Source: Anaerolineae bacterium
GTDB lineage: Bacteria > Chloroflexota > Anaerolineae > Aggregatilineales > J027
NCBI GenBank assembly: GCA_008933735.1
Contig: WBUL01000015.1
Coordinates: forward strand, 23,235-87,234
DNA length: 64,000 bases
Reading direction: 5' to 3'
The position numbers and the translations under genes were made by a program. The notes beneath the pieces were generated by a model. That model saw nothing but the letters and a program-made list of their open reading frames with translations, made no database searches and had not been told where the DNA came from. Shown here one piece after another: positions 53,721-62,145 of the stretch. Numbering within the stretch: position 1 is the stretch's first letter; each line of letters opens with the position of its first letter.

Positions 53721-56473
53721 CCTTTGCCTGTTCCCTGTGGTGTGACCTGATACAACGCGGGAACCGCCCAATCTGTGACCGAAGCAATCAGGGAATAGGT
53801 GCCGGGGGGTAAATCTTCCGGCACATAGATTTCATGGCGATAAGTCTGAACACCGTCATGGAATTTTTCGTTATACAGGGAAACAGCCAGCCCATTGACC
53901 GCTGTTTGCGTTTCGTTGTTTTGATACAGAGTAAGGGTGGCGTTATGATTGCCCGTCTGTTGAATATCCCACGTGGTTGTTACAATCAGCCCTGACCCTG
54001 TTTCAACCATATCTGAAAATAGGTATCCGGTTAGTTGGATATGGTCGCCAAAACGGTAGACCGTTTCCTGCACTGGCAGGTGTTCTGTGATTTCATTGGT
54101 CTGGAGTGGCGTATATTGGCCGGGAGAAACGACTTCGACAGTCGCAATTTCAGCATAATCACCTTCGATGAAATTTCTCTCAAACCACACGGGCAGTCGA
54201 GCGGCATCACGCCAGTCGTACATAGCCACACGCAGCGAGTATTGACCGGGGGACAAATCGTCAGGTAAAGCCAGACCATGCGCGTCAAAATACAGGATTC
54301 CGTTTTCCCATTCGGCGGTGTTACCAAACGTGCCCTGAGGGGCGCCATCATGTTGTGCCCGCAGTATGCCGTTTTCATCAACCAGAGCAACCCCAATGTT
54401 ATAGTTAAAATCCACAAGGCCATCCTTTTGCCAGACCAGCACAACAGGCAGAATTGAGCCTGCTTCGATGCGTTCGGCAGCGTCGTATCCGGCCAGGGTC
54501 AGATTTTCACCAAAAGTAAACGGGTGATGTCGGGTAACCAATGTTGGAAGGCGGTAATTGTAGTAAGGGTAAACTCGGATCAACCGGGCATCCTCTGCCC
54601 ATTTTGTCTCCGATACCGGAAAATAGTTTGAGGTCAGAATTTCTTCAACAGGGCGATAAGCCCAGGGGAAAAAAGGCCCACTGTTCATAACCAGCCAGAT
54701 ATTCGCATACCGCATATTCAGGTAATTGATTACCCGGCTGGTCGCAAAATCGATCCGTTCATTGGGTGTAATTCCGCCGCCGCGATCTGCGTCTTCTACC
54801 ACAGGATCGGGCTGGTCTGGGCTGTAACGTTCTCCTGCGAGATACGGCAGGGTCACGACAACACCCTCACCACGATAGCTGTTGAGAAAAAAATAAAGAT
54901 AGGTGGGGTTCGCCAACAGCACCATATCTTTTTCGCCTGCCTGCTGCTCTACTGACGCCAGCAGATTTTGTAACTCTGGCCGATTAGCCTCGAAGCGTGG
55001 GTCATCTTCCATTGCGTGAAGCGAGAAGCCGATTCCCAGAATCCAGACGATTGGAAACAAGGAAATTTGCAGCAGAAATGCCCTTCTGGAGACCGTTTTT
55101 TGCCAGGCCAGCCCAAGACCCAGCGCGATAAACAATCCGCCTGCCAGCCAACCAATTTTGGCGTAGCGCCATGCGATGCTCAGATTGTCGAAATCCACGT
55201 TTTTGAGATGTAAATACCACTGGGTATATTGAGGATTCCAGGTCGCTTCGTCCTGAAAGGCACGCGCGCCTTTTTCAGGAAATTCCGCTAACAGAATGTC
55301 AAAAGCGAGCTGCGTTGGAACTAATACCCCGCCAAGCTGAATCAGGACAGAAAAAATCAGCAAAGCGGCCCCGGCAAACCATCCGACGCGGTGGATTTTC
55401 CCATCGGATAAATGTTGCAGCACGGGCAGCAGCAGCAGCCCCATCACGGGAACGACATGAATCAGGTAACGTGTTCCCCAGCCCAACCCACCATGCCAAT
55501 CCCAACCACCGACCCCATAGCCTGCGGTGACGGTCAGCAGCAGCACAAAAGGCGCCAGCGCCAGCCGCCAGTTACCCTCGCGGTGTGCCAGCCATGCCCC
55601 GTACAGACTCAGCAGCAGAATCGGACTGGTAGCCCATAAGCTGCGTCCCGGACTGAGCAGGTAGGCACCCATCACAGTGAGAAAATAATCCAGACTGCTG
55701 CCTTCAATCCGCCCAAGATATCCCCGGCTGTCGAAGCGGTTGCTGCCAAAATTGGTTTCCGAAGCCAGAGAAAATACGGCGATGATGAAGATTAATCCGA
55801 GCAATACGGTTCCTGTACCTATGATCAGTGTGCGGCGAGTGGGGTGGGCAGGCCAGAGGACGACCATCAGGGCAGGAAAAGCCAGGAACATAATTTCTTT
55901 GGTCAGCAGTGCAGCCGCACAGACCAGCACCAGCACGCCAGTCTGCCACCAGCGCCAGCGTTTGTGTAATTGAAAGGCAAGCCAGAATGCCAGCATAACC
56001 CAGAAAGCGGCGACGGGTTCACGGAAAGCGGTCTGGGTATACGGCCAGAGCATAGTGGATAGACCAACCACCAGCGCAGCCACAAAACTGACCATTGGTC
56101 GGTAATTGAGTGTTAACCCGGTCCAGAAGATCACCACACCTGTTGCGGCGGTGACCAGAGCGCTTAAGGCCCAGACTGTATGTAACATCCCGACGCCATC
56201 AAGGTGATAAGCCACCCAGTAAAGAGGAATCGACAGCACAATTTGCATCGGTTCGTGGACAGGTTGACTCCAGGGAATATCGCCTGCACCGGGGTACTGA
56301 TAGTAAACACTGTAAAGCCGGGATTCATCATACTTCACCAGCGATTCGGCAGCAGAAAACATCGCCAATTCGTCGCCAGAAAGAGGCATCCCCCGATAGG
56401 TAAGCCAATACCCTCCCAGCAAAATACTGAACAGGCAGAAAGAGAGTATCACCGGTTTCCCGAAACTCGGCAT
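53675..56473 (-). CDS. Large GT-C-like membrane glycosyltransferase with C-terminal beta domains
   Basis: A 932-aa protein. The N-terminal about 470 residues contain a dozen TM helices. Just after TM1 is the acidic pair in PLSGDELAMFSAAESLV, where GT-C enzymes hold the catalytic Asp/Glu, and the loop with WSQPVHEPMQ and ALLTKEIMFLAFPAL fits the PMT/ArnT-like plan. The C-terminal about 450 residues are outward: a segment with NYLNMRYANIWLV, and then two similar beta domains, each with a PGQYSLRVAMYDW or PPGTYSLIASVTDW motif. It may use a polyprenyl-phosphate sugar, such as that made by the convergent GT2 enzyme, to glycosylate surface molecules. The transfer reaction is inferred from fold only. 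Confidence 0.78.
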   Translation of the reverse strand: MPSFGKPVILSFCLFSILLGGYWLTYRGMPLSGDELAMFSAAESLVKYDESRLYSVYYQYPGAGDIPWSQPVHEPMQIVLSIPLYWVAYHLDGVGMLHTVWALSALVTAATGVVIFWTGLTLNYRPMVSFVAALVVGLSTMLWPYTQTAFREPVAAFWVMLAFWLAFQLHKRWRWWQTGVLVLVCAAALLTKEIMFLAFPALMVVLWPAHPTRRTLIIGTGTVLLGLIFIIAVFSLASETNFGSNRFDSRGYLGRIEGSSLDYFLTVMGAYLLSPGRSLWATSPILLLSLYGAWLAHREGNWRLALAPFVLLLTVTAGYGVGGWDWHGGLGWGTRYLIHVVPVMGLLLLPVLQHLSDGKIHRVGWFAGAALLIFSVLIQLGGVLVPTQLAFDILLAEFPEKGARAFQDEATWNPQYTQWYLHLKNVDFDNLSIAWRYAKIGWLAGGLFIALGLGLAWQKTVSRRAFLLQISLFPIVWILGIGFSLHAMEDDPRFEANRPELQNLLASVEQQAGEKDMVLLANPTYLYFFLNSYRGEGVVVTLPYLAGERYSPDQPDPVVEDADRGGGITPNERIDFATSRVINYLNMRYANIWLVMNSGPFFPWAYRPVEEILTSNYFPVSETKWAEDARLIRVYPYYNYRLPTLVTRHHPFTFGENLTLAGYDAAERIEAGSILPVVLVWQKDGLVDFNYNIGVALVDENGILRAQHDGAPQGTFGNTAEWENGILYFDAHGLALPDDLSPGQYSLRVAMYDWRDAARLPVWFERNFIEGDYAEIATVEVVSPGQYTPLQTNEITEHLPVQETVYRFGDHIQLTGYLFSDMVETGSGLIVTTTWDIQQTGNHNATLTLYQNNETQTAVNGLAVSLYNEKFHDGVQTYRHEIYVPEDLPPGTYSLIASVTDWAVPALYQVTPQGTGKGYEVLLGTVEVITSP

Positions 56474-56594
56474 GGGCGGATTCCCTTTTGGGAAATTCTA
56501 ATTGAAAAAACGGCACGCCATTGTACCATTAGCCAATGCCCGGATGACAGGGGTACACATTCCACGAGGGGCACGTTATACTTGCCGGGGTTTT

Positions 56595-57641
56595 ATGATA
56601 GATGGACTGCTTTATATGGTTCAGTTTATGCCGGTGCTGGCAATAGGTTTTGCCGCCGCGTATGGCTTTACTCCGATTACCAAGCGACTGGCGCTCTACT
56701 GGAACATCGTTGACCAACCCAGCGCACGCAAAATTCATCGAGAACCAATCCCTCTGTTAGGCGGGGTAGCAATTCTGGGAGCGTTTCTGTTTGCGACGCT
56801 GATTTTTGCTTTTTTTGCGGGGACGCCGCAGTATCTCAGAGAATTTGGTGCGGTAAGTGCCGGGACAGTCTGGCTGGCGATGGTTGGCTATGTAGATGAT
56901 CGCAAGGGCATGGAACCGCGTGTTAAATTTTCTGCCCAGATTATCGCTGCTTTGCTATTAATGCTGGCAGGCATCCGCACGCAGCTTTTTGCATACCCCA
57001 TTCTGGACTACGCTTTGACTATTTTCTGGGTGGTCGGTATCACCAATGCGATGAATTTGATGGACAACATGGATGGCCTTGCTGCCGGGATCGCCGGGAT
57101 CGCTGCGGGTTCCTTTTTTATTCTGGCGGCCTCGCAGGAATTGTCTCTGGTTGGCAGCCTGGCAGCGGCGTTGTGTGGTGCATCTTTTGGTTTCTTGCGC
57201 TACAACTTTAACCCGGCCAGTACATTCATGGGAGATACTGGCAGTCTGGTGATTGGGTTTATTCTGGCAGTGCTGGGGATTAAATTGGACTTCCAGACGC
57301 AGACGAAGCTGGTTTCCTGGGCGATTCCGATTCTGGTGCTTGGAATTCCGATTCTGGATACCTCGCTGGTTACCTTTACCCGATTGCGTGAAGGGCGTTC
57401 GCCGTTCCAGGGGGGTCAGGATCATACATCTCATCGTATCGCAAGTCTGGGTTTCAGCCAGCGGCGCACTGTGGTGATCATGTACGCGGCGGGAATTACG
57501 CTGGGCGGTCTGGCCCTCATCATCAGTCGTTCCAGTGTGGCGGTGGCGCTTGGCATCATTGTAAGTACGGGACTTGTGGGAACGGCGCTTTTTATCGTGC
57601 TAGAGCATATCTACAAAAACAGCAAACAAAGGGTTGTATGA
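56595..57641 (+). CDS. WecA/TagO-like undecaprenyl-phosphate sugar-1-phosphate transferase
   Basis: A 348-aa membrane enzyme of the MraY/WecA family with about ten TM segments. Conserved boxes: DQPSARKIHREPIPLLGGVA near the N-terminus, VGYVDDRKGMEPRVKFSAQI (the DD metal site), NAMNLMDNMDGLAAG, FMGDTGSLVIGF and the cytoplasmic loop DHTSHRIASLGFSQRR (HxxH-type, binds the nucleotide sugar). The NLMDNMDGLAAG form indicates the WecA/TagO (GlcNAc-1-P) branch rather than MraY. It starts lipid-linked glycan synthesis and could supply the GT26 and GT4 genes at 7203-10154. The ATG at 56595 is chosen over an in-frame start at 56502, which lacks conserved residues. It overlaps the epimerase gene by 4 bp. 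Confidence 0.93.
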   Translation: MIDGLLYMVQFMPVLAIGFAAAYGFTPITKRLALYWNIVDQPSARKIHREPIPLLGGVAILGAFLFATLIFAFFAGTPQYLREFGAVSAGTVWLAMVGYVDDRKGMEPRVKFSAQIIAALLLMLAGIRTQLFAYPILDYALTIFWVVGITNAMNLMDNMDGLAAGIAGIAAGSFFILAASQELSLVGSLAAALCGASFGFLRYNFNPASTFMGDTGSLVIGFILAVLGIKLDFQTQTKLVSWAIPILVLGIPILDTSLVTFTRLREGRSPFQGGQDHTSHRIASLGFSQRRTVVIMYAAGITLGGLALIISRSSVAVALGIIVSTGLVGTALFIVLEHIYKNSKQRVV

Positions 57642-58576
57642 GTAAATATCTCATTACAGGCGGCGGCGGTTTTATCGGTTCTCATCTGGCAGATCGCCTG
57701 CTCATTGAGGGTCATTCCGTAGTCACAGTTGATAATTTCCTGACCGGACGGCGGGAAAATATCGCGCATCAGGATGTCGAACTGCACGAGATTGATATTC
57801 GTGATCGGGATGCACTGGCGAAAGCCATGCAGGGTGTTGAGTATGTGTTTCATCAGGCAGCACTGCCTTCTGTGCCGCGCTCGATTGATAACCCGCTTGC
57901 CAGCCATGAGATAAATACCACAGGTACACTGAATGTTCTGTTAACTGCGCGGGATGCGGGAGTGAAGCGGGTGGTTTTTGCCGGGTCCTCTTCGACTTAT
58001 GGTGATGTGGAATCTGAGTTTAAGCATGAGGAAATGCCGCCGCGTGTAAAATCCCCCTATGCGGCCTCTAAAGTGATCGCTGAAGATTACTGCCGGGTGT
58101 TTAACGAAATTTATGATCTGGAAACCGTTATTGTTCGCTATTTTAATGTGTTTGGCCCCCGCCAGGATCCTGAATCGCCTTATGCGGCAGTGATTCCCCT
58201 ATTCGCTACAGCAATGATCGATGATCGGCGTCCGGTCATTCACGGCGACGGGACGCAATCGCGGGATTTCACCTATATTGACAATGTGGTGCATGGCAAT
58301 ATGCTGGCGATGCACTCGCCGCACGCTCCAGGAGAAATTTTTAACATCGCCTGCGGCGATCGGATCAGCCTGTTAGACCTGGTGAATCAGCTAAATGAAC
58401 TGCTTGGGAAGTCGATAGTGCCTATTTTTGGTTCTCCCCGTCCCGGTGATATTCGCCATTCCAGAGCGGCGATAGATAAAGCGCGGCGGTTTTTGGAATA
58501 TGAACCTCAGATTAGTTTTAGTGAAGGGTTAGCTCGCACGCTTGCTTGGTACGAGGAAGCTGTCATACGGAAGTGA
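57638..58576 (+). CDS. NAD-dependent UDP-hexose 4-epimerase-like protein
   Basis: A 312-aa extended SDR. The NAD loop TGGGGFIGSHLADRLL opens the protein. VTVDNFLTGRRENIAH marks NAD rather than NADP preference. FHQAALPSVPRSIDNP, the catalytic region FAGSSSTYGD, Tyr-x3-Lys in YAASKVIAEDY and RYFNVFGPRQDPESPYAAVIP follow. The SVPRS and RQDPESPYAAVIP pattern is like WbpP/TviC UDP-GlcNAc(A) 4-epimerases. It probably converts UDP-GlcNAc to UDP-GalNAc or similar for glycan synthesis. It overlaps the WecA-like gene by 4 bp, and prmC follows. Confidence 0.92.
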   Translation: MSKYLITGGGGFIGSHLADRLLIEGHSVVTVDNFLTGRRENIAHQDVELHEIDIRDRDALAKAMQGVEYVFHQAALPSVPRSIDNPLASHEINTTGTLNVLLTARDAGVKRVVFAGSSSTYGDVESEFKHEEMPPRVKSPYAASKVIAEDYCRVFNEIYDLETVIVRYFNVFGPRQDPESPYAAVIPLFATAMIDDRRPVIHGDGTQSRDFTYIDNVVHGNMLAMHSPHAPGEIFNIACGDRISLLDLVNQLNELLGKSIVPIFGSPRPGDIRHSRAAIDKARRFLEYEPQISFSEGLARTLAWYEEAVIRK

Positions 58577-58583
58577 GACCCAC

Positions 58584-59450
58584 TTGGAAGATACGACTTC
58601 TCGGATAACCACGATCAAATCTGCCCTAACCTGGGCACATCATGTTTTAAAAGGTGTGGCGGACAATCCGAGCCGGGAAGCCCGCCTGCTGCTGTGCCAT
58701 GTTCTGGATGCCCAGCCAGAGTATTTAATTCAGTACGAAGATAAAGTCCTGACGATTGAGGAAGCGGCGCGTTTTAGCCAGCTTGCTGCTGAACGTGCCA
58801 GAGGGATGCCAATGGCGTATCTGCTGGGGTATCAAGGGTTTTATGATATTGAAGTTGCGGTTAATCCGGATGTGCTGATTCCCCGTCCTGAAACAGAACT
58901 GCTGGTTGAAAAGGCGCTGGAATGGGCATCCAACCGCCAGCACAGCTTTATCGTTGATGTGGGGACGGGCAGCGGTATTATTGCGCTGGTACTGGCGAAA
59001 CATCTTCGGAATGCTCATATCACCGCCGTTGACGTTTCGCAAACTGCCCTGGATGTCGCACAGAAAAACGGGGAGACCCTGGGGGTTGCTAACCGGGTAC
59101 GCTGGCTGCATGGGGATTTGCTTCAGCCGTTGATTCAAATGCACGATTTTGTGGATTTGATTGTTGCAAATTTGCCTTACATTGAAACGGAAGTGTTAGG
59201 GCAACTCGAAGTCTCAAAATACGAGCCAATTATCGCCCTGAACGGCGGGTCGGATGGGTTAGATTATTTCCGTCGGCTGTTTGCAGAAGCACCGTTTGTA
59301 CTGCGCCCACGTGGGGCGATTCTGTTGGAAATTGGAGCGTCCCAGTCATACCATGTGAGTGAGCTGGCACGGCAGACTTTTCCTGATGCGGTGATTACTG
59401 TCGATAAAGATTTGGGAAATCATGATCGGGTCGTTTCTGTTCAGCTATGA
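58584..59450 (+). CDS. prmC: Peptide chain release factor glutamine N5-methyltransferase
   Basis: About 288 aa. It methylates the Gln of the GGQ motif in release factors. The N-terminal helical domain contains NPSREARLLLCHVLDAQPEYLI and the family phrase GMPMAYLLGYQGFYDIEVAVNPDVLIPRPETELLV. The SAM fold has VDVGTGSGIIALVLA and ITAVDVSQTALDVA. The catalytic NPPY is read here as NLPY (IVANLPYIETE). The second position, normally Pro, stacks on the Gln, so the change is worth noting, although Leu is tolerated in related families. The likely start is TTG 58584 with a GTGAG site; an upstream TTG at 58542 lies inside the epimerase gene. It overlaps tsaC by 4 bp. Confidence 0.93.
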   Translation: MEDTTSRITTIKSALTWAHHVLKGVADNPSREARLLLCHVLDAQPEYLIQYEDKVLTIEEAARFSQLAAERARGMPMAYLLGYQGFYDIEVAVNPDVLIPRPETELLVEKALEWASNRQHSFIVDVGTGSGIIALVLAKHLRNAHITAVDVSQTALDVAQKNGETLGVANRVRWLHGDLLQPLIQMHDFVDLIVANLPYIETEVLGQLEVSKYEPIIALNGGSDGLDYFRRLFAEAPFVLRPRGAILLEIGASQSYHVSELARQTFPDAVITVDKDLGNHDRVVSVQL

Positions 59451-60043
59451 AAGTGATTGAAACTGCCGTCGAGCATTTGCGGCGGCATGAACTGGTCGTC
59501 CTGCCAACCGATACCGTCTATGGCGTGGCCGCCCTGATTCATGAGGTGGCCTTGCAGCGCCTTTACGAAGCCAAACAGCGCGATTTAGGTAAGGCAATCC
59601 CTGTACTGCTCTCCGCGCCGGAATACGTTATTCAGGTTGCCTCCCACATTTCTGAAATCGAACGGGCACTTATGGATGCCTTCTGGCCTGGAGCACTGAC
59701 GCTGGTGGTTGCAAAAAGATCGGGTGTTCCTGCCTTGCTGTCTCAAACGGATACCATTGGGGTTCGGATTCCTGACCATGCCCTCACTCGTGCCATTATT
59801 GAACAAGCAGGGGGTGCACTGGCGGTTACCAGCGCGAATCTTTCCGGCCAACCCGCTGCCTGTACGGCAGCAGAGGCTCAACGCCAGCTTGGAGACAGTG
59901 TAGCCTTTTATGTGGATGGTGGGAGGTGCCCTGGTGGACAGGCCTCGACGGTGGCGCAGGTACAGGACGATAAAATTCAGATCTTTCGTGTTGGCCCCAT
60001 TACGGAAGCACAGCTTTACGAAGTAGGATTCGGGAAAAAATGA
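59447..60043 (+). CDS. tsaC: Threonylcarbamoyl-AMP synthase (Sua5/YciO/YrdC family)
   Basis: A 198-aa enzyme that makes threonylcarbamoyl-AMP for the t6A modification of ANN-decoding tRNAs. The signature VLPTDTVYGVAALIH is near the N-terminus, followed by YEAKQRDLGKAIPVLL (the KxR..K substrate clamp), FWPGALTLVVAKR, TIGVRIPDHALTRAII and AVTSANLSGQPA (the SxN ATP-binding box). It is the short TsaC form without the extra Sua5 domain. It overlaps prmC and the following epimerase gene by 4 bp each. The prmC-tsaC pairing is common and reflects joint control of translation-quality enzymes. Confidence 0.94.
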   Translation: MKVIETAVEHLRRHELVVLPTDTVYGVAALIHEVALQRLYEAKQRDLGKAIPVLLSAPEYVIQVASHISEIERALMDAFWPGALTLVVAKRSGVPALLSQTDTIGVRIPDHALTRAIIEQAGGALAVTSANLSGQPAACTAAEAQRQLGDSVAFYVDGGRCPGGQASTVAQVQDDKIQIFRVGPITEAQLYEVGFGKK

Positions 60044-60960
60044 AAATTCTGCTGACAGGAGGGGCAGGTTTTATCGGGTCACACCTGATAGAAGCCATGC
60101 TCCGCAACGGTCATGACATTGTGGTGATCGATGACCTCTCTACTGGCAATCGTGCCTATGTCCCCGCTGAGGTTGTGTTTTATGAGATGGACATTCGTGA
60201 TCCGAAACTTGTGGAAATCTTTGAAGCGGAAAAGCCAGATGTGGTCTGTCATCATGCCGCGCAGATGAGTGTCCTGATTTCTGTCCGTGAACCCCTCCTG
60301 GATGCGTCAACGAATATTCTGGGCAGCGTGAATCTGCTGAATGCAGCGAAACACGTCGGAGTACAGCATTTTGTGTTTGCTTCGTCCGGTGGAACTGTGT
60401 ATGGCGAGCCGACCCGTCTCCCTTCTGCGGAAAACGATCCTCTACTCCCCCTCAGCCCCTACGGAATCAGCAAATTGACGTTTGAGCACTACCTGCGGAT
60501 CAGTGGGCTGCGGCACACGATTCTGCGTTATGCTAATGTCTACGGTCCGCGCCAGAGTCCACATGGCGAAGCAGGTGTGATTGCCATTTTTACCGAGCGT
60601 ATGTTTAAAGAACAGGAAACCGTTATCTACGGGGATGGGAACCAGGAACGCGATTTCGTGTATGTGACGGATGTCGTAGCAGCAAATTTAGCTGCCATAG
60701 AACAGCGAATTGCCGGGACATTTAATATTGGCACGGGCATCGGGACCAGCGTGAACAGGATTTATGAACTCGTCAGGCACGCGACCCACTATCCCTATCC
60801 GCATCGTTATGCCGAGGCAAAAAAAGGGGAAGTTTACAAAATCATCCTGGACTGCCAACGTGCTCACGAGATTTTGCACTGGCGGGCACAGGTTAAACTC
60901 GAAGAAGGCATTGCCGAGACGGTTGAATTCTTCCGGCAACAGATCGCGTGGGGCGCGTAA
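60040..60960 (+). CDS. GalE-like NAD-dependent epimerase
   Basis: A 306-aa extended SDR. TGGAGFIGSHLIEAML opens the NAD site and IVVIDDLSTGNRAYVP sets NAD preference. HHAAQMSVLISVREP, ASSGGTVYGEPT, Tyr-x3-Lys in YGISKLTFEHYL, RYANVYGPRQSPHGEAGVIAIF and GDGNQERDFVYVTDV are all in the UDP-glucose 4-epimerase order. It probably interconverts UDP-Glc and UDP-Gal, or a related pair, for glycan synthesis. It is the last gene of the coupled run 56595-60960 (4-bp overlap with tsaC) and converges on an unknown gene 15 bp away. Confidence 0.93.
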   Translation: MKILLTGGAGFIGSHLIEAMLRNGHDIVVIDDLSTGNRAYVPAEVVFYEMDIRDPKLVEIFEAEKPDVVCHHAAQMSVLISVREPLLDASTNILGSVNLLNAAKHVGVQHFVFASSGGTVYGEPTRLPSAENDPLLPLSPYGISKLTFEHYLRISGLRHTILRYANVYGPRQSPHGEAGVIAIFTERMFKEQETVIYGDGNQERDFVYVTDVVAANLAAIEQRIAGTFNIGTGIGTSVNRIYELVRHATHYPYPHRYAEAKKGEVYKIILDCQRAHEILHWRAQVKLEEGIAETVEFFRQQIAWGA

Positions 60961-60975
60961 GTTCGCCCCACAACA

Positions 60976-61557
60976 TTAGTTGTCCACTTCTGGATAGGCG
61001 TACAGCCACCAATATTGTTCTTCAGGATATACTTCCTGAAGGCCGTTCGGGGGGACAAACATTTTGTCATCTCGATCCAGAATGCCCCGCAAACGCCGAT
61101 CCAACCGGTAGAGTTTGTCCTCAAGGTCTGTTTCTTCCCAGAGTTCAAGTTCCTCGGCTTCTATTCGAAGCTGTTCAATGATAATGCGGTGGGTGGCTTC
61201 GGCAGGGTAGGCGCTCCGCGCTCGCTGCTGGTCATCGGCATAATCTTCCAGAAAGGCGCTGAAATTATTCAAGCGGGCATTGAGCTCCTGCACGACTTTG
61301 TCTTCATAGTGACTGCGCCACTCAGAACGAAGCTGCTCAAAATTCAAACGGGCATCGTGAAGGCGCTGGCGCTGCTCTTCGCTCAGTTTATTCTTCAGGC
61401 CTTCTAAACGATGCAGCCTCATGAGCAGGCCGCCTACCGTCAGACGGGGTAAATCATTGGAAATGACACCGTAGAGTTCTTTTTCGTAGAGGTACGGCGT
61501 CAGATTGGACGCCATTGCTTCTAAAGCGCGTAAATCAGAGGCGGGGTCGTAATCCAT
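60976..61557 (-). CDS. Helical protein of unknown function
   Basis: A 193-aa, strongly charged protein with no signal peptide or membrane segment. Most of it should be alpha-helical: LEAMASNLTPYLYEKELYGVI at the start, then LLMRLHRLEGLKNKLSEEQ, ALNARLNNF-type heptads and EELELWEETDLEDKLYRLDRRL. The end, EEQYWWLYAYPEVDN, is rich in aromatics. I do not recognise a family. It lies 2 bp downstream of another unknown gene and is almost certainly in the same transcript; they may form a complex. It converges on the GalE-like gene. Confidence 0.7.
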   Translation of the reverse strand: MDYDPASDLRALEAMASNLTPYLYEKELYGVISNDLPRLTVGGLLMRLHRLEGLKNKLSEEQRQRLHDARLNFEQLRSEWRSHYEDKVVQELNARLNNFSAFLEDYADDQQRARSAYPAEATHRIIIEQLRIEAEELELWEETDLEDKLYRLDRRLRGILDRDDKMFVPPNGLQEVYPEEQYWWLYAYPEVDN

Positions 61558-61559
61558 GA

Positions 61560-61967
61560 TTACTTTTTCTTGTACCTTTTAATGTTCTGGAATGTGGGGT
61601 TGCCCTGTACTTCTTTCAGACGCCTGTCTGCATCCTGGGCATACCATTCAGTTACAAACCGTTTATCGGAATCAGTGTAGGAAACCGTCGGGTTAAACCC
61701 CAGGATTTCCGAGCAACCTTTAATAAAGGGCATCGATTCCTCACTCATGCGGAGAATAAAAACCTTCTTGATTTCGAATTCAATTTCAACGTCTATTCTA
61801 TCCTGCCATTTGGCAACCAGCCGGTACGGCGCTTCTGCTGAGACGCAGGTGAAAAAAAGATCATTGATGCGATTTGTCCAGAAGGTATGGTTGACACGTT
61901 CCGCAATAAGATAAGGACGCCCTGTTTCTGGTTCTGCATAAAACCATGTTGTTGCGTTCGTTGCCAT
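61560..61967 (-). CDS. Small soluble protein of unknown function
   Basis: About 135 aa, soluble, mixed alpha/beta, with YAEPETGRPYLIAERVNHTFW and RLVAKWQDRIDVEIEFEIKKVFI. The C-terminus is basic (NIKRYKKK). No catalytic motif is seen. Two in-frame ATGs lie upstream (to 62006), but the one at 61967 has a GGTGAG site 6 nt before it, so I prefer it. It is the first gene of a two-gene unit with the helical protein at 60976 and is divergent from the cpaF-like gene. I do not recognise the family. Confidence 0.65.
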   Translation of the reverse strand: MATNATTWFYAEPETGRPYLIAERVNHTFWTNRINDLFFTCVSAEAPYRLVAKWQDRIDVEIEFEIKKVFILRMSEESMPFIKGCSEILGFNPTVSYTDSDKRFVTEWYAQDADRRLKEVQGNPTFQNIKRYKKK

Positions 61968-62066
61968 AGATGTCTCACCCATCAAGTCGATTTCATCGAT
62001 AATCATACCAGAGGGCTTGACGCTTGGCGAGATTTAGACCCGGCATCTGTGAATAATCTGTGATTT

Positions 62067-62095
62067 TTGTTGAGGTGGGTTGTCTTAGTCAACAA
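62067..62095. promoter_or_regulatory. Inverted repeat in the divergent gap before cpaF
   Basis: TTGTTGA (62067-62073) and TCAACAA (62089-62095) are 7-bp inverted repeats with a 15-bp spacer, between the divergent genes at 61967 and 62146. They may be a regulator site for one or both. No firm promoter boxes were found in the gap. Confidence 0.35.
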
Positions 62096-62145
62096 GTGGC
62101 ACTAAACTTTGTAGAAGCTGTTATCTATTCTATGAGGGTGTTCTT

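Noticed and set aside
62096..62112. TGGCAC...TTTGT, similar to a sigma-54 promoter before cpaF
   Set aside because: The -12 element is out of register by one base and lacks the GC; no sigma-54 activator is seen in the window.
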